A stretch of DNA of 64,000 nucleotides, from the NCBI GenBank assembly GCA_050951505.1, contig JBMNJE010000003.1:1-64000 (forward strand), written 5' to 3'. The DNA comes from DUOA01 sp012839095 (lineage in GTDB: Bacteria > Bacillota > Clostridia > Caldicoprobacterales > DTU083). The notes beneath the pieces are model-generated. The model saw only the letters and a program-made list of their open reading frames with translations. It searched no databases and was not told the DNA's origin. Both the position numbers and the translations under genes were made by a program. How positions within the stretch are numbered: the stretch's first letter is position 1; each line of letters starts with the position of its first letter. Below are positions 31,343 to 40,405 of the stretch, one piece after another.

Positions 31343-31696
31343 GTGAAAAAGAAGTACCGGCTCAGGAGAAATAAGGAATTCCAATACGCGTACAGGAAAG
31401 GGAAATCTCTGGGTCACCCTTTGCTGGTATTGATCTATCGTAAAACCAGAAAACCTCAGATTAGAATTGGTTTTTCCGTCAGCAGGAAGTTTGGAAAAGC
31501 AGTACAAAGAAACCGAATCAAGAGGCAGCTGAGGGAAATTTTGAGATTGCAGCTCCAACAGTTGGAGCAGGGTTACGATATTGTTTTCGTTGTGAGAAAG
31601 GAAGCCGGCGGGGCTTCTTACAAAGAATTGGAAAAGGCTGTATACAATCTTCTGAAGAGAGGAAAATTATACAGACAAGGTGATTTGGTTCAATGA
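31343..31696 (+). CDS. rnpA: Ribonuclease P protein component
   Basis: 117 residues, basic; helps the RNase P RNA mature tRNA 5' ends. FSVSRKFGKAVQRNRIKRQLRE (43-64) holds the family signature with the RNR motif. GTG start with TGGAGGT. Its stop overlaps the yidD ATG (ATGA). Confidence 0.95.
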   Translation: MKKKYRLRRNKEFQYAYRKGKSLGHPLLVLIYRKTRKPQIRIGFSVSRKFGKAVQRNRIKRQLREILRLQLQQLEQGYDIVFVVRKEAGGASYKELEKAVYNLLKRGKLYRQGDLVQ

Positions 31697-31902
31697 AAAA
31701 TATATTGATTAAGCTGATCCAATTCTACCAAAAGGGGGTTTCTCCGTGGTTGCCCCCGAGCTGCCGATTTTATCCGACTTGTTCACACTATTCCATGCAG
31801 GCTATTGAAAAGTATGGGTCCGTAAAAGGGTTGATTCTTTCCATAAAGAGAATTTTGAAATGCAATCCTCTGCATCCCGGCGGATACGACCCATTAAAAT
31901 AA
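31693..31902 (+). CDS. yidD: Membrane protein insertion efficiency factor YidD
   Basis: 69 residues with YQKGVSPWLPPSCRFYPTCS and KCNPLHPGGYDPL, the three conserved cysteines of the YidD family. Peripheral membrane factor that assists YidC/Sec insertion. Overlaps rnpA by four bases. Confidence 0.95.
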   Translation: MKNILIKLIQFYQKGVSPWLPPSCRFYPTCSHYSMQAIEKYGSVKGLILSIKRILKCNPLHPGGYDPLK

Positions 31903-31924
31903 ATGACGGGGGTAAAAAGAGGAA

Positions 31925-32716
31925 ATGAATTTACCTATTATATTGATGGATGTCGCCCAGCAAACCCAAAAGACCGGATTTTGGGCTTCTTTTGTCAACT
32001 TTCTGGGAAGTATTTTGAAGGGTCTTAACAGTATTACCGGAGTGATTCCCGCTCCTTTTGGAGGATACGGCCTTGCAATCGTATTGTTTACATTGCTGAT
32101 GAGACTTGTACTTCTGCCCTTGGATCTGAAATCCAGAAAAGCCAATCAAAAGATGCAGGAAATACAGCCCCTGCTCAGCGAGATTCAGAAGAAATACAAG
32201 AATGATCCGGAAAAACTTAACAAAAAAACAATGGAATTGTATCGCAAGCACGAAGTCAATCCTCTCGGAGGATGTCTCCCCATGCTGCTGCAAATGCCCC
32301 TGTTTTTTGCCTTGTTTGCTGCTCTCAGATCCATATCCGATGATCCCAATATCGCACAATATGCAGCTCCCTTTCTCTGGATTAAAAATATCTGGCATCC
32401 GGATTCCCCCCTGGTGAATAATGTGGGTGAATCCATAGCTTTGTTTGGTCCCGGGTTTAACGGTTTGTTTATACTTCCTCTTCTGGCGGGAGTAACCTCT
32501 TATTTTCAGATGAAAATGACTCAGCCTCAGGGCGGCAGTAATCAGCAGATGAAGGGTTTCGCCACCATCATGCCCTTAATGTCGGTATGGTTCTGTATCA
32601 TGTATACGGCATCTTTTGCTATCTACTGGGTGACTTCGAATCTGTTCCAGATTGCGCAGCAGCTTATTTTCAAAAAATATTTAGCACCAGCGGCTAAGGA
32701 AGGTGATCAAGAATGA
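31925..32716 (+). CDS. yidC: Membrane protein insertase YidC/OxaA
   Basis: 263 residues, Gram-positive size, five membrane segments. The groove arginine is Arg60 in FTLLMRLVLLPLD, followed by the cytoplasmic hairpin rich in Lys and Gln and NPLGGCLPMLLQMPLFFALF. No lipobox is visible at the N-terminus, unlike Bacillus SpoIIIJ. ATG close to AGAGGA. Stop overlaps khpB (ATGA). Confidence 0.95.
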   Translation: MNLPIILMDVAQQTQKTGFWASFVNFLGSILKGLNSITGVIPAPFGGYGLAIVLFTLLMRLVLLPLDLKSRKANQKMQEIQPLLSEIQKKYKNDPEKLNKKTMELYRKHEVNPLGGCLPMLLQMPLFFALFAALRSISDDPNIAQYAAPFLWIKNIWHPDSPLVNNVGESIALFGPGFNGLFILPLLAGVTSYFQMKMTQPQGGSNQQMKGFATIMPLMSVWFCIMYTASFAIYWVTSNLFQIAQQLIFKKYLAPAAKEGDQE

Positions 32717-33330
32717 AATCCGTAATTACAACAGGTAAAACCCTGGAGGATGCCATCCTGACAGCAGCCATCCAGCTGGCGGTACAGAGGGATAAGCTGG
32801 AGATCGAGGTATTGGAAGAGCCGGTTAAGGGCATTTTAGGCATATTTGGGGGAAAAGATGCAAAGATAAAGGCATCTGTAATGCAGTCCACGGGAGACCT
32901 GGTCAAAGAATTTCTGACAGAACTGTTTGAGAAAATGAAACTTGAAGCAAAAATTGACATAACGGAAACAGAAGATGCAGTAGCAGTCAATGTAAGCGGC
33001 CCCAGGATGGGTATCCTGATTGGCCACCGGGGCGAGACACTGGATGCAGTTCAGTATCTTACCAGTTTGGCAGTAAATAAGAATACGGATAAATACAAAA
33101 GAATTACCATTGATACGGAAAATTACCGCTGCAAGCGGGAGGAAACCTTGACCAAGCTGGCAAAAAGGCTGGCCCACAAGGTTTATAAGACCAAGAGAAA
33201 GATTGTTCTGGAACCAATGAATCCCTTTGAGCGAAGGGTTATTCATTCCGCTCTGCAAAAGGATCCTCATGTTGTTACCCACAGTGAAGGGAATGAGCCT
33301 TACAGGAAGGTAGTCATTACGCTGAAATAG
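32713..33330 (+). CDS. khpB: RNA-binding protein KhpB (Jag)
   Basis: 205 residues: Jag_N domain (1-50), KH domain with the GHRG loop (104-107), and R3H domain with NPFERRVIHSAL (170-181; Arg174 and His178). With KhpA it forms an RNA chaperone linked to cell elongation. Translationally coupled to yidC. Confidence 0.94.
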   Translation: MKSVITTGKTLEDAILTAAIQLAVQRDKLEIEVLEEPVKGILGIFGGKDAKIKASVMQSTGDLVKEFLTELFEKMKLEAKIDITETEDAVAVNVSGPRMGILIGHRGETLDAVQYLTSLAVNKNTDKYKRITIDTENYRCKREETLTKLAKRLAHKVYKTKRKIVLEPMNPFERRVIHSALQKDPHVVTHSEGNEPYRKVVITLK

Positions 33331-33377
33331 AGGATCTCAAAAACAGAACGAATGGCATTATCATGTGATAAGATCAA

Positions 33378-33401
33378 AAACCCAGTAGCAATACTGGGTT
33401 T
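33378..33401 (+). terminator. Hairpin after khpB
   Basis: AAACCCAGTA and TACTGGGTTT form a perfect 10-bp stem with loop GCAA, followed by a weak T-containing tract. Likely a partial terminator between the rpmH-khpB and mnmE-rsmG units. Confidence 0.6.
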
Positions 33402-33495
33402 CAAAGTTTCAGGAAAGGATAATTCAGGGGAAAGATGACAGCTGAGGGATGACAGCCGAAAGAGAGCATACTATGTGTGCAAGAGGGTGATAAAT

Positions 33496-34875
33496 GTGGC
33501 ATTGGATGATACGATTGCTGCCCTGGCTACCCCGCCGGGAGAAGGCGGAATTTCGGTAATCCGTCTCAGCGGGCCGGAGTCACTGCGGATAGCCGGCAGC
33601 TTATTCATTAACGGCAGAAAACAAAAACAGAAGCAGTTTAAGGATCGTTATTTTCATTATGGCTTTATCAGGGATAAGGAAAATAATATAGTTGATGAAG
33701 TCCTGCTTGTTTATATGAAGGCGCCAAGGACTTATACCAGGGAGGATGTAGTGGAGATTCACTGCCATGGCGGCATGATACCCGTACGCAGGATCACTGA
33801 GCTTGTACTGGAAGAGGGCGCGCGGCTGGCGCTGCCCGGTGAGTTTACCAAACGGGCCTTTTTGAACGGACGGATTGATCTTGCACAGGCTGAAGCCGTG
33901 ATGGATCTGATTTCATCAAAATCGGAGGAAGCGGCGAGGGCTTCCGTGGGGCAGATGGAAGGAGTTCTCTCTGAAAAAATAAGGACAGCCAGGGAGGATT
34001 TACTGGGTCTTCTGGCCCATATCGAGGTTACGGTAGACTATCCCGAAGAGGATATCGAGGATATGATGGCAGGCAGGGTTAAGGAGAGAGTTAATGATAT
34101 CCGCAGGGAATGCCGCATGCTGCTGGAATCAGCCCATCAGGGGCGCCTTGTTAGGGAAGGAATTAAGACCGTTATTATCGGCAAGCCCAACGTGGGAAAG
34201 TCCTCTCTTTTAAACGCCCTGGTCCGGGAAAACCGGGCTATTGTAACCGATATTCCAGGAACTACGCGGGATGTCATTGAGGAATATGTGAATATCAGGG
34301 GTGTTTTGGTCAGAATACTGGATACTGCCGGTATCCGGGAAACCATGGACCAGGTGGAGAAAATAGGCGTGGAAAGATCAAAGGAACTGACCCGGGAGGC
34401 GGATCTTATTCTGATATTGCTGGACGCATCAAATCCCCTGGAGAAAGAGGACAGGGAAATTCTGGACTGGCTGAAAGACAGAAAGGTGCTTATTCTGCTG
34501 AATAAAACAGACAGGCCCCCTGCTGTGTCCGAAGAGGATATCCGGTGTATAACCGATAAAAGAGTAATAAAAACCTCCATGCTGGATGGTACCGGATTGG
34601 ATCAGGTGGAGGACTTCATATACGATTTGGTCTATTCCGGAGGTCTGGGGAGCAGGAGTACGGTTATGATAACCAATAACAGGCATAAACAGGCTTTGAT
34701 TCGTGCGGATCAGCATTTGGCTGAGGCTCTGAAGGCGCTTGATGCATCCATGCCCCTGGATATGGTTTCCATAGACATCAGAAATGCCTGGGAAGCCATG
34801 GGTGAAATCACGGGAGAAAGCCTTACAGAGAATCTGGTGGACAGAATATTTGCGGAATTCTGTTTGGGAAAGTAG
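33496..34875 (+). CDS. mnmE: tRNA modification GTPase MnmE
   Basis: 459 residues. N-terminal folate-binding domain (DTIAALATPPGEGGISVIRLSG), central helical domain, inserted G domain with GKPNVGKSS, DTAG and NKTD, and the C-terminal FCLGK with the conserved Cys. With MnmG it makes 5-carboxymethylaminomethyl-uridine at tRNA position 34. The frame is open from 33475, but the GTG at 33496 has AAGAGGG at good spacing and matches homologues. Seven bases before mnmG. Confidence 0.95.
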   Translation: MALDDTIAALATPPGEGGISVIRLSGPESLRIAGSLFINGRKQKQKQFKDRYFHYGFIRDKENNIVDEVLLVYMKAPRTYTREDVVEIHCHGGMIPVRRITELVLEEGARLALPGEFTKRAFLNGRIDLAQAEAVMDLISSKSEEAARASVGQMEGVLSEKIRTAREDLLGLLAHIEVTVDYPEEDIEDMMAGRVKERVNDIRRECRMLLESAHQGRLVREGIKTVIIGKPNVGKSSLLNALVRENRAIVTDIPGTTRDVIEEYVNIRGVLVRILDTAGIRETMDQVEKIGVERSKELTREADLILILLDASNPLEKEDREILDWLKDRKVLILLNKTDRPPAVSEEDIRCITDKRVIKTSMLDGTGLDQVEDFIYDLVYSGGLGSRSTVMITNNRHKQALIRADQHLAEALKALDASMPLDMVSIDIRNAWEAMGEITGESLTENLVDRIFAEFCLGK

Positions 34876-34882
34876 GTGAATC

Positions 34883-36775
34883 ATGGAGTTTCTGGCAGGA
34901 ACTTATGATATTATAGTTGCCGGCGCAGGCCATGCAGGCTGCGAAGCGGCCCTGGCTGCAGCCAGAATGGGAATGAAAACGCTGGTGGTTGCACATAACC
35001 TGGATGCGGTTGCTCTTATGGCCTGCAACCCTGCCATAGGAGGCACCTCCAAAGGCCATCTGGTACGGGAAGTGGATGCGCTGGGCGGTGAAATGGGACA
35101 GAATATAGACAAGACCTTTATTCAGATCAGAATGCTCAACACCGGCAAGGGACCGGCGGTTCATTCACTGCGGGCCCAGGCTGACAAAAAAAGATACCAG
35201 GCAGAAATGAAATTAACCCTGGAAAATCAGGAGAATCTGATGCTCTGCCAGGGGGAAGTGACAGAGATTCGGACCCGGAACGGAAGGGTCAGTGCCGTTA
35301 AACTTGATGCCGGAGAGATATACCAGTGCCGTTCAGTAGTGCTGGCCACAGGCGTATATATGAAAAGCCGTATTATAATAGGCGAGTATTCGGTTAACAG
35401 CGGGCCAAACGGCTTGTTTCCGGCCAATAAGCTGTCGGAAAACCTGAAGGATCTGGGTTTCAGGCTGCAGCGATTCAAGACGGGCACTCCTGCCAGGGTT
35501 AACAGGAGATCCCTGGATTTTTCCAAAATGATCATACAGCCGGGAGACCGGGCTGTTCCTCCCTTCTCCTTTATGAATGGCCCTATTGAAAGGGAGCAGG
35601 TACCCTGCTGGCTTACCTACACCAATGAACGCACCCATCAGATTATCAGGGACAATCTGCATCGCTCTCCCCTCTATTCAGGCAGGATGGAAGGTGTGGG
35701 AGCCCGCTACTGTCCCTCTATTGAAGACAAGGTTGTTCGCTTTCATGAAAAAGAGAGTCACCAGATATTTATCGAACCTGAAGGCCTGGGTACCAATGAA
35801 ATGTATGTACAGGGTCTGTCCTCCAGTTTGCCGGTAGAAATTCAAATGGCAGTTTACCACACTATTCCGGGAATGGAGAATGTGGAAATCATGCGGCCTG
35901 CCTATGCCATTGAATACGATTGCATAGATTCCACACAGCTTAAATTGTCTTTGGAATCCAGGCATATTGAAGGCTTGTTCTTTGCAGGGCAGATCAATGG
36001 AAGCTCCGGTTATGAGGAAGCAGCTGCCCAGGGCATCATAGCAGGCATCAATGCGGTGCAGCTGGTCAGGCAGGAAGAACCCCTTATTCTGGACAGATCA
36101 GACGCATATATCGGAGTGCTGATAGATGATTTGGTGACAAAGGGCACGCCGGAACCTTACCGCATGATGACTTCCCGTGCGGAATACAGGCTGCTTTTGC
36201 GTCAGGACAACGCGGACATGCGCCTGACAGAAACAGGATACAGGCTTGGACTGGCAAGTGAAAAGCGGTATCGCAAGGTCTGCACTAAGCTGGAAACAGT
36301 GCAGAGGGAGCTGGAAAGGCTGGGCAGTCTTACAATTTCTCCTTCTGACAGGGTAAACAAATACCTAAAGCAGAAGAACTCCTCTGCCTTAAAGAGCGGA
36401 ATCTCCCTGGCGGATTTGCTCAAGCGCCCTGAAATCAGTTTTTCAGATATCATCCGGCTGGGAGAACTGGAAGATGAGCTTAAGCCGGAAATACAGGAGC
36501 AGCTGGAGATTCAGATAAAATATGAGGGCTATATCAGTAAGCAGCTGAGACAGGTGGAGCAGTTCAAGAAGATGGAAAAGATGCGCATACCGCCGGATAT
36601 CGATTACAGGGACATTGCCGGACTGAAGCTGGAGTCGGTACAAAAACTTAAGAAGCTTCAGCCCGAAAACATAGGACAGGCATCCCGAATATCAGGGGTA
36701 TCCCCTGCCGATATTTCTGTATTGATGGTATACCTGGAAAAGCGCCGAAGGGAGAAAAAATCAGATGAGGCATGA
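34883..36775 (+). CDS. mnmG: tRNA uridine modification enzyme MnmG (GidA)
   Basis: 630-residue FAD enzyme, partner of MnmE. Dinucleotide fold GAGHAGCEAALAA (14-26), MACNPAIGGTSKGHLVRE, the catalytic-domain segment FKTGTPARV, and FAGQINGSSGYEEAAAQG. Full length and intact. The end overlaps rsmG by eleven bases. Confidence 0.97.
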   Translation: MEFLAGTYDIIVAGAGHAGCEAALAAARMGMKTLVVAHNLDAVALMACNPAIGGTSKGHLVREVDALGGEMGQNIDKTFIQIRMLNTGKGPAVHSLRAQADKKRYQAEMKLTLENQENLMLCQGEVTEIRTRNGRVSAVKLDAGEIYQCRSVVLATGVYMKSRIIIGEYSVNSGPNGLFPANKLSENLKDLGFRLQRFKTGTPARVNRRSLDFSKMIIQPGDRAVPPFSFMNGPIEREQVPCWLTYTNERTHQIIRDNLHRSPLYSGRMEGVGARYCPSIEDKVVRFHEKESHQIFIEPEGLGTNEMYVQGLSSSLPVEIQMAVYHTIPGMENVEIMRPAYAIEYDCIDSTQLKLSLESRHIEGLFFAGQINGSSGYEEAAAQGIIAGINAVQLVRQEEPLILDRSDAYIGVLIDDLVTKGTPEPYRMMTSRAEYRLLLRQDNADMRLTETGYRLGLASEKRYRKVCTKLETVQRELERLGSLTISPSDRVNKYLKQKNSSALKSGISLADLLKRPEISFSDIIRLGELEDELKPEIQEQLEIQIKYEGYISKQLRQVEQFKKMEKMRIPPDIDYRDIAGLKLESVQKLKKLQPENIGQASRISGVSPADISVLMVYLEKRRREKKSDEA

Positions 36776-37484
36776 TATGAGGCTCTTTAAGGACGGATGT
36801 GCTGCAATGAACATCCCCTTGGATGAGAATCAATTGTTGCGGATGGAGCAGTACTTGTCCCTTATTCTGGAATGGAATCAGAAGTTTAATCTGACTGCAA
36901 TTACGGATCCCGATGAAATACAGGTACATCATTTTTTGGATTCTGTTTCCCTTTTGCTTCTGAATGGATTCAGGGAAGGCGGCCTTGTTCTGGATGTGGG
37001 CACGGGGGCAGGCTTTCCCGGTATTCCTGTAAAGATCCTGAGGCCGGATCTCTCGCTTACCCTGATGGATTCGGTTCAGAAAAAGGTTGGGTTTTTGAAC
37101 GAGGCAATAAACTGTTTGGGCCTGACAAACACGGAAGCCATACACGCAAGAGCGGAAGACCTGTCCAGAAAGGCAGAAAGACGGGAAGCCTGTGACATTG
37201 TTGTTTCCAGGGCTGTTGCAGAACTTTCAGTTCTTGCTGAATACTGTCTTCCTTTTGTAAAGGTTGGTGGATACTTTATAGCACATAAGGGACCAGGAGC
37301 TGATATTGAGCTGGAGAAAGCTTTAAGAGCGATTTCCCTGCTCGGGGGAAAATGGATTGAAACCAGAAACATTAAAATTCCATTTTCCGAAAAAACCCAT
37401 AAGTTGGTAGTTGTTGAGAAAATAAGGAATACTCCCGGAAAGTATCCAAGAAAAGCCGGTATACCAAAGAAAAGCCCTTTATAA
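36765..37484 (+). CDS. rsmG: 16S rRNA (guanine-527-N7)-methyltransferase
   Basis: 239 residues. SAM site LDVGTGAGFPGIP (76-88), WNQKFNLTAITDP upstream, and VVSRAVAELSVLAEY in the catalytic half. Methylates G527 of 16S rRNA. Start at ATG 36765 or 36777; GATGAGG before the second makes it plausible. Last gene of the canonical block; in Bacillus noc follows directly, here it is 10 kb away. Confidence 0.95.
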   Translation: MRHDMRLFKDGCAAMNIPLDENQLLRMEQYLSLILEWNQKFNLTAITDPDEIQVHHFLDSVSLLLLNGFREGGLVLDVGTGAGFPGIPVKILRPDLSLTLMDSVQKKVGFLNEAINCLGLTNTEAIHARAEDLSRKAERREACDIVVSRAVAELSVLAEYCLPFVKVGGYFIAHKGPGADIELEKALRAISLLGGKWIETRNIKIPFSEKTHKLVVVEKIRNTPGKYPRKAGIPKKSPL

Positions 37485-37499
37485 GAGGCATATGAATAT

Positions 37500-37772
37500 T
37501 TACCATTTTGGCTTATATGGATAGGGACAGGCTGCATGTTTCAGTTTAGCCTTAATTTGAATGAGGCAGCCGCAATGACGACAAGTGGTGTTGAAAAGTA
37601 AGCTTTCGCAGCCCATGCAGATATCCATTCTTTTTTTATACTCATCTTCGCTGACCGTTTTGATATTTTTTACTCCGGTCATTTTCCCGAATATTTTTTC
37701 CACTTCTTCCGGGGATAAGTGAACCGAAACTGAGCAGGCTTCACATTTATCTGAATATGACATCAGCTTCAC
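37500..37772 (-). CDS. Small cysteine-rich protein, DUF6171-like
   Basis: 90 residues with CEAC near the N-terminus and C(x)2C ... CRHCGC in the C-terminal half, then a final Cys-Pro near the end. The spacing suggests two small zinc-binding knuckles. It resembles clostridial DUF6171 proteins from memory; no function is known. Two bases downstream of the regulator gene, so probably the second gene of that minus-strand unit; converges with rsmG. Confidence 0.65.
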   Translation of the reverse strand: MKLMSYSDKCEACSVSVHLSPEEVEKIFGKMTGVKNIKTVSEDEYKKRMDICMGCESLLFNTTCRHCGCLIQIKAKLKHAACPYPYKPKW

Positions 37773-37773
37773 C

Positions 37774-38712
37774 TCATTCCTGGTTAGTTTCGTAATTGAT
37801 TCTGACTATCATACCGCTGTTGTAATTGCCGAAGCCTCTCCCGAAAATGGTAAGACCGCGGGAGTCAGGCAGCCCGTCCGGTACGGAAAGACGCAGCCGT
37901 ATTCTGCTTCCGGGGCTGATATTCAGCTGATCAACAGTAGTATCAGAGTATTTTTTGCCTTCAATAAAGGTCCCTTCCTTGTTTATGCAAAATTCCATCA
38001 AAGTACCATACTGATTCATGGAAGGCGCCCACCAGTCGGGATTATAGAACCCCTTAACGCCGCCAAAATCTCCGGGGCTTTGCCATATGCAGATGAACCG
38101 GTCGTTTATATAGAAATGGATGTCTGATTTATAATCGTTATTGTATGATGCGGCCTCGGAACCCAGCTCGGCCTGAAATAATATTTCCTTGATGTCAGCC
38201 TGTTCAGGCAGATAGTTAGGGATTTCATATTCTACAAATCCGGTTGTAAACCATACAATTTGTGCCTGGAAGTGTTCGGTGTCGGAGAAGTATATGGGTG
38301 TGTCATATACTCCGATTATACGTTCGGTTGTGGCAATCCCGCAGGTAGGAGTAACGTCATAATCCACATATTGCCCGGGCGCTATTTCCACGCTGTAAGA
38401 GTTCTGATTATACTCACGCCCGATATGGCCGATGTGTATTACGTATTTCTCCACGCGAAGGGAACATAGTTTTTGCATACCATGCTTGGCTACTACAGAT
38501 CTGGTGTTAATAATTCCGGCTTCCTCCAGGAGTCGTATATGGGAGGTCATTGCGCCGTTTGTTATTCCGATTCGGTTGGCTAATTCGTTGATGTTGAGTT
38601 CCTTTTCCTGGTTCAGCTGCTTCAGTATCTGTATCCGGACATTGGAAGACAAGGCTTTAAAAAAGAGTAATGAATCGTCCAAATCTTCAAAAAAACGCAT
38701 ATAAGAGATCAC
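37774..38712 (-). CDS. ArsR-type winged-helix regulator with large C-terminal domain
   Basis: 312 residues. The N-terminal part (about 10-85) is an ArsR-like winged helix (NVRIQILKQLNQEKELNINE, GITNGAMTSHIRLLEEAGII). Residues 100-312 are beta-rich with many aromatics (WWAPSMNQYG, FYNPDW, FICIWQSPGDFGG), unlike the metal-sensing pocket of classical ArsR proteins. No metal-binding cysteine pair is seen in the HTH. Divergent from the sugar operon, it is the likely local regulator, with the C-terminal domain a candidate ligand sensor. ATG with GAGGTGATCT. The ligand is unknown. Confidence 0.8.
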   Translation of the reverse strand: MISYMRFFEDLDDSLLFFKALSSNVRIQILKQLNQEKELNINELANRIGITNGAMTSHIRLLEEAGIINTRSVVAKHGMQKLCSLRVEKYVIHIGHIGREYNQNSYSVEIAPGQYVDYDVTPTCGIATTERIIGVYDTPIYFSDTEHFQAQIVWFTTGFVEYEIPNYLPEQADIKEILFQAELGSEAASYNNDYKSDIHFYINDRFICIWQSPGDFGGVKGFYNPDWWAPSMNQYGTLMEFCINKEGTFIEGKKYSDTTVDQLNISPGSRIRLRLSVPDGLPDSRGLTIFGRGFGNYNSGMIVRINYETNQE

Positions 38713-38872
38713 CTCCGCCTTATATTCAATTATACGAAATAAAGCCGGTTATAACAAGCGGTGGGCAGGATTCTACATTATTTTGCATATTAATTATCAT
38801 TTATTATTCATTTATATAAAAAGATGCAATATACTTTAGAAAAAAATATAATAATTAAAATGAAAATTTTAG

Positions 38873-38901
38873 TTGATTTTTCATAGAGAATACATTAGAA
38901 T
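38873..38901 (+). promoter_or_regulatory. Candidate promoter of the sugar-uptake operon
   Basis: TTGATT (38873-38878) and TAGAAT (38896-38901), 17-base spacer, about 125 bases before the binding-protein start. Confidence 0.5.
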
Positions 38902-38974
38902 TATTATAGAAATCATAGCAATTACTCAATCACACCTCGGTTTTACCTTTAAACTAACCTAAAGTTAAGTGGCT

Positions 38975-38993
38975 CTAAAACGTATTGTTTTAG
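38975..38993 (+). promoter_or_regulatory. Candidate operator palindrome
   Basis: CTAAAAC, a 5-base spacer, then GTTTTAG: a perfect 7-bp inverted repeat downstream of the candidate promoter and 33 bases before the gene. Suitable for the adjacent winged-helix regulator; inferred. Confidence 0.45.
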
Positions 38994-39026
38994 ATATATA
39001 TAAAATAAAGGTTAGGAGGAAAAGAA

Positions 39027-40322
39027 ATGGGTAAAAAATGGATCGCCATGCTGTTGGTCGTATTTCTGCTGGCCGGTATTCTGGCAGGATGCGGCGGAGG
39101 AACAACAAGCGGCAAGGGCTCAAAGGAACCAACCAAGTTAAGCTTCTGGCTCTTCAACGAGGTACACAAACAATTCTATGAGCCCGGCATCGAGGACTGG
39201 AATAAGCAGTATCCCGATAAGCCGATCGACGTAACCTTTGAAATCTATCCCAACCAGGAGATGGGCAGCAAACTGCTCATAGCGCTTCAGTCCGGCACAG
39301 GTGCACCGGATATCTCAGACATTAACATTAACTACTTCTCCAACTTCCTTCAAGGCGACATTCAGCTCGCTCCCCTCAACTCTGTAGTAGACCCAATCCG
39401 TGATAAGTTTATTGAATCCCGTTTTGACTGTTACAGTAAGGACGGCAAGGTATACGGACTCCCGACCCATGTTGGCGCAACTGTTGTTTATTATAACAAG
39501 GAACTGTGTGATGCAGCAGGAATTGATATCGATTCACTTGACACCTGGGAAAAATTTGAACAGGCCGGGCGGGATTACCTGGCAAAGACGGGTAAGAAGT
39601 GGATTGGAATTGAAACCGGCAACCAAAGGCCTTTCTGGCCCATGATTGTACAAAGAGGCGGAGATTATCTGGACAAGGACGGAAATGTAGTTCTGGACAG
39701 CGAAATTAATATCGAGGTACTTTCTCAAATCAACAGATGGTATAACGAAGAAGGCTTTGCCGTTGGTCTCCCGGGAGGATCGACAGCCACTGAGGAAGCA
39801 TTTTCATTCATTAACTCAGGGGAAATTGCAGCCCTTATTATGCCCATGTGGTATATGAGCAGGTTTATCAACTACATGCCGGATATTAAGGGTAAGGTTT
39901 ATATAAGGCCCATGCCCAGATCCGGCCCCAATGATGCCCTGTCTGCCGGTATAGGCGGTACCGGAACTTCTGTCACACTCCAGAGTAAGGATGTGGATTT
40001 GGCCGTAGAGGTTCTGGCCCATTTAAAACTGACTCCGGAAGCAAATATACGCTTTTGGACAGATGCAGCCTTTGATCCTCCCCGCTGGGATGTATGGGAT
40101 AAACCTGAGCTGCAGAAACCAGACGAATATTTCGGAAACGAAAAAGTATTTAACATGCTGCTCCAGCTCAAGGACAATATACCTTCACCAAATTACGGAG
40201 ACTTGAGTTCGTCTGCTCAGGACATTGTAATGAATACCGTCATGTATCAAACATTGGTGGAAAAGCAAGACCCTGCTACTGTTCTTAAAAATGCTGCTGA
40301 TGAATTAAGATCTAAGCAGTAA
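39027..40322 (+). CDS. ABC sugar transporter, substrate-binding lipoprotein (family 1)
   Basis: 431 residues. The signal peptide ends in LAGILAGC with the lipidated Cys22; a short GGG linker and then a typical cluster-B periplasmic-binding fold follow (KLSFWLFNEVHKQFYEPGIEDW, YGLPTHVGATVVYYN, and a C-terminal TVLKNAADELRSKQ). It captures a carbohydrate outside the membrane for the two permeases downstream. ATG with AGGAGGAAAAG. A GC-rich hairpin after the stop separates it from the permeases. Confidence 0.93.
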   Translation: MGKKWIAMLLVVFLLAGILAGCGGGTTSGKGSKEPTKLSFWLFNEVHKQFYEPGIEDWNKQYPDKPIDVTFEIYPNQEMGSKLLIALQSGTGAPDISDININYFSNFLQGDIQLAPLNSVVDPIRDKFIESRFDCYSKDGKVYGLPTHVGATVVYYNKELCDAAGIDIDSLDTWEKFEQAGRDYLAKTGKKWIGIETGNQRPFWPMIVQRGGDYLDKDGNVVLDSEINIEVLSQINRWYNEEGFAVGLPGGSTATEEAFSFINSGEIAALIMPMWYMSRFINYMPDIKGKVYIRPMPRSGPNDALSAGIGGTGTSVTLQSKDVDLAVEVLAHLKLTPEANIRFWTDAAFDPPRWDVWDKPELQKPDEYFGNEKVFNMLLQLKDNIPSPNYGDLSSSAQDIVMNTVMYQTLVEKQDPATVLKNAADELRSKQ

Positions 40323-40346
40323 CGATCTCATTGTAATTTGTGAAAT

Positions 40347-40367
40347 GGCCTGTCTGCCGGGCAGGCC
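40347..40367 (+). other. Intercistronic hairpin after the binding-protein gene
   Basis: GGCCTG and CAGGCC form a 6-bp GC-rich stem; a short T-rich patch follows. Such hairpins commonly protect or partly terminate the abundant binding-protein message. Confidence 0.6.
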
Positions 40368-40405
40368 GATCTTTCTTAACCTAAGCAAGGTAAGGGAGTG
40401 AGTGC

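Larger units (their letters stand above)
38713..39026. promoter_or_regulatory. Divergent regulatory region of the sugar island
   Basis: A 314-base very AT-rich gap between the regulator and the binding-protein gene. It holds the promoter and palindrome listed separately; nothing else is recognised. Confidence 0.6.
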
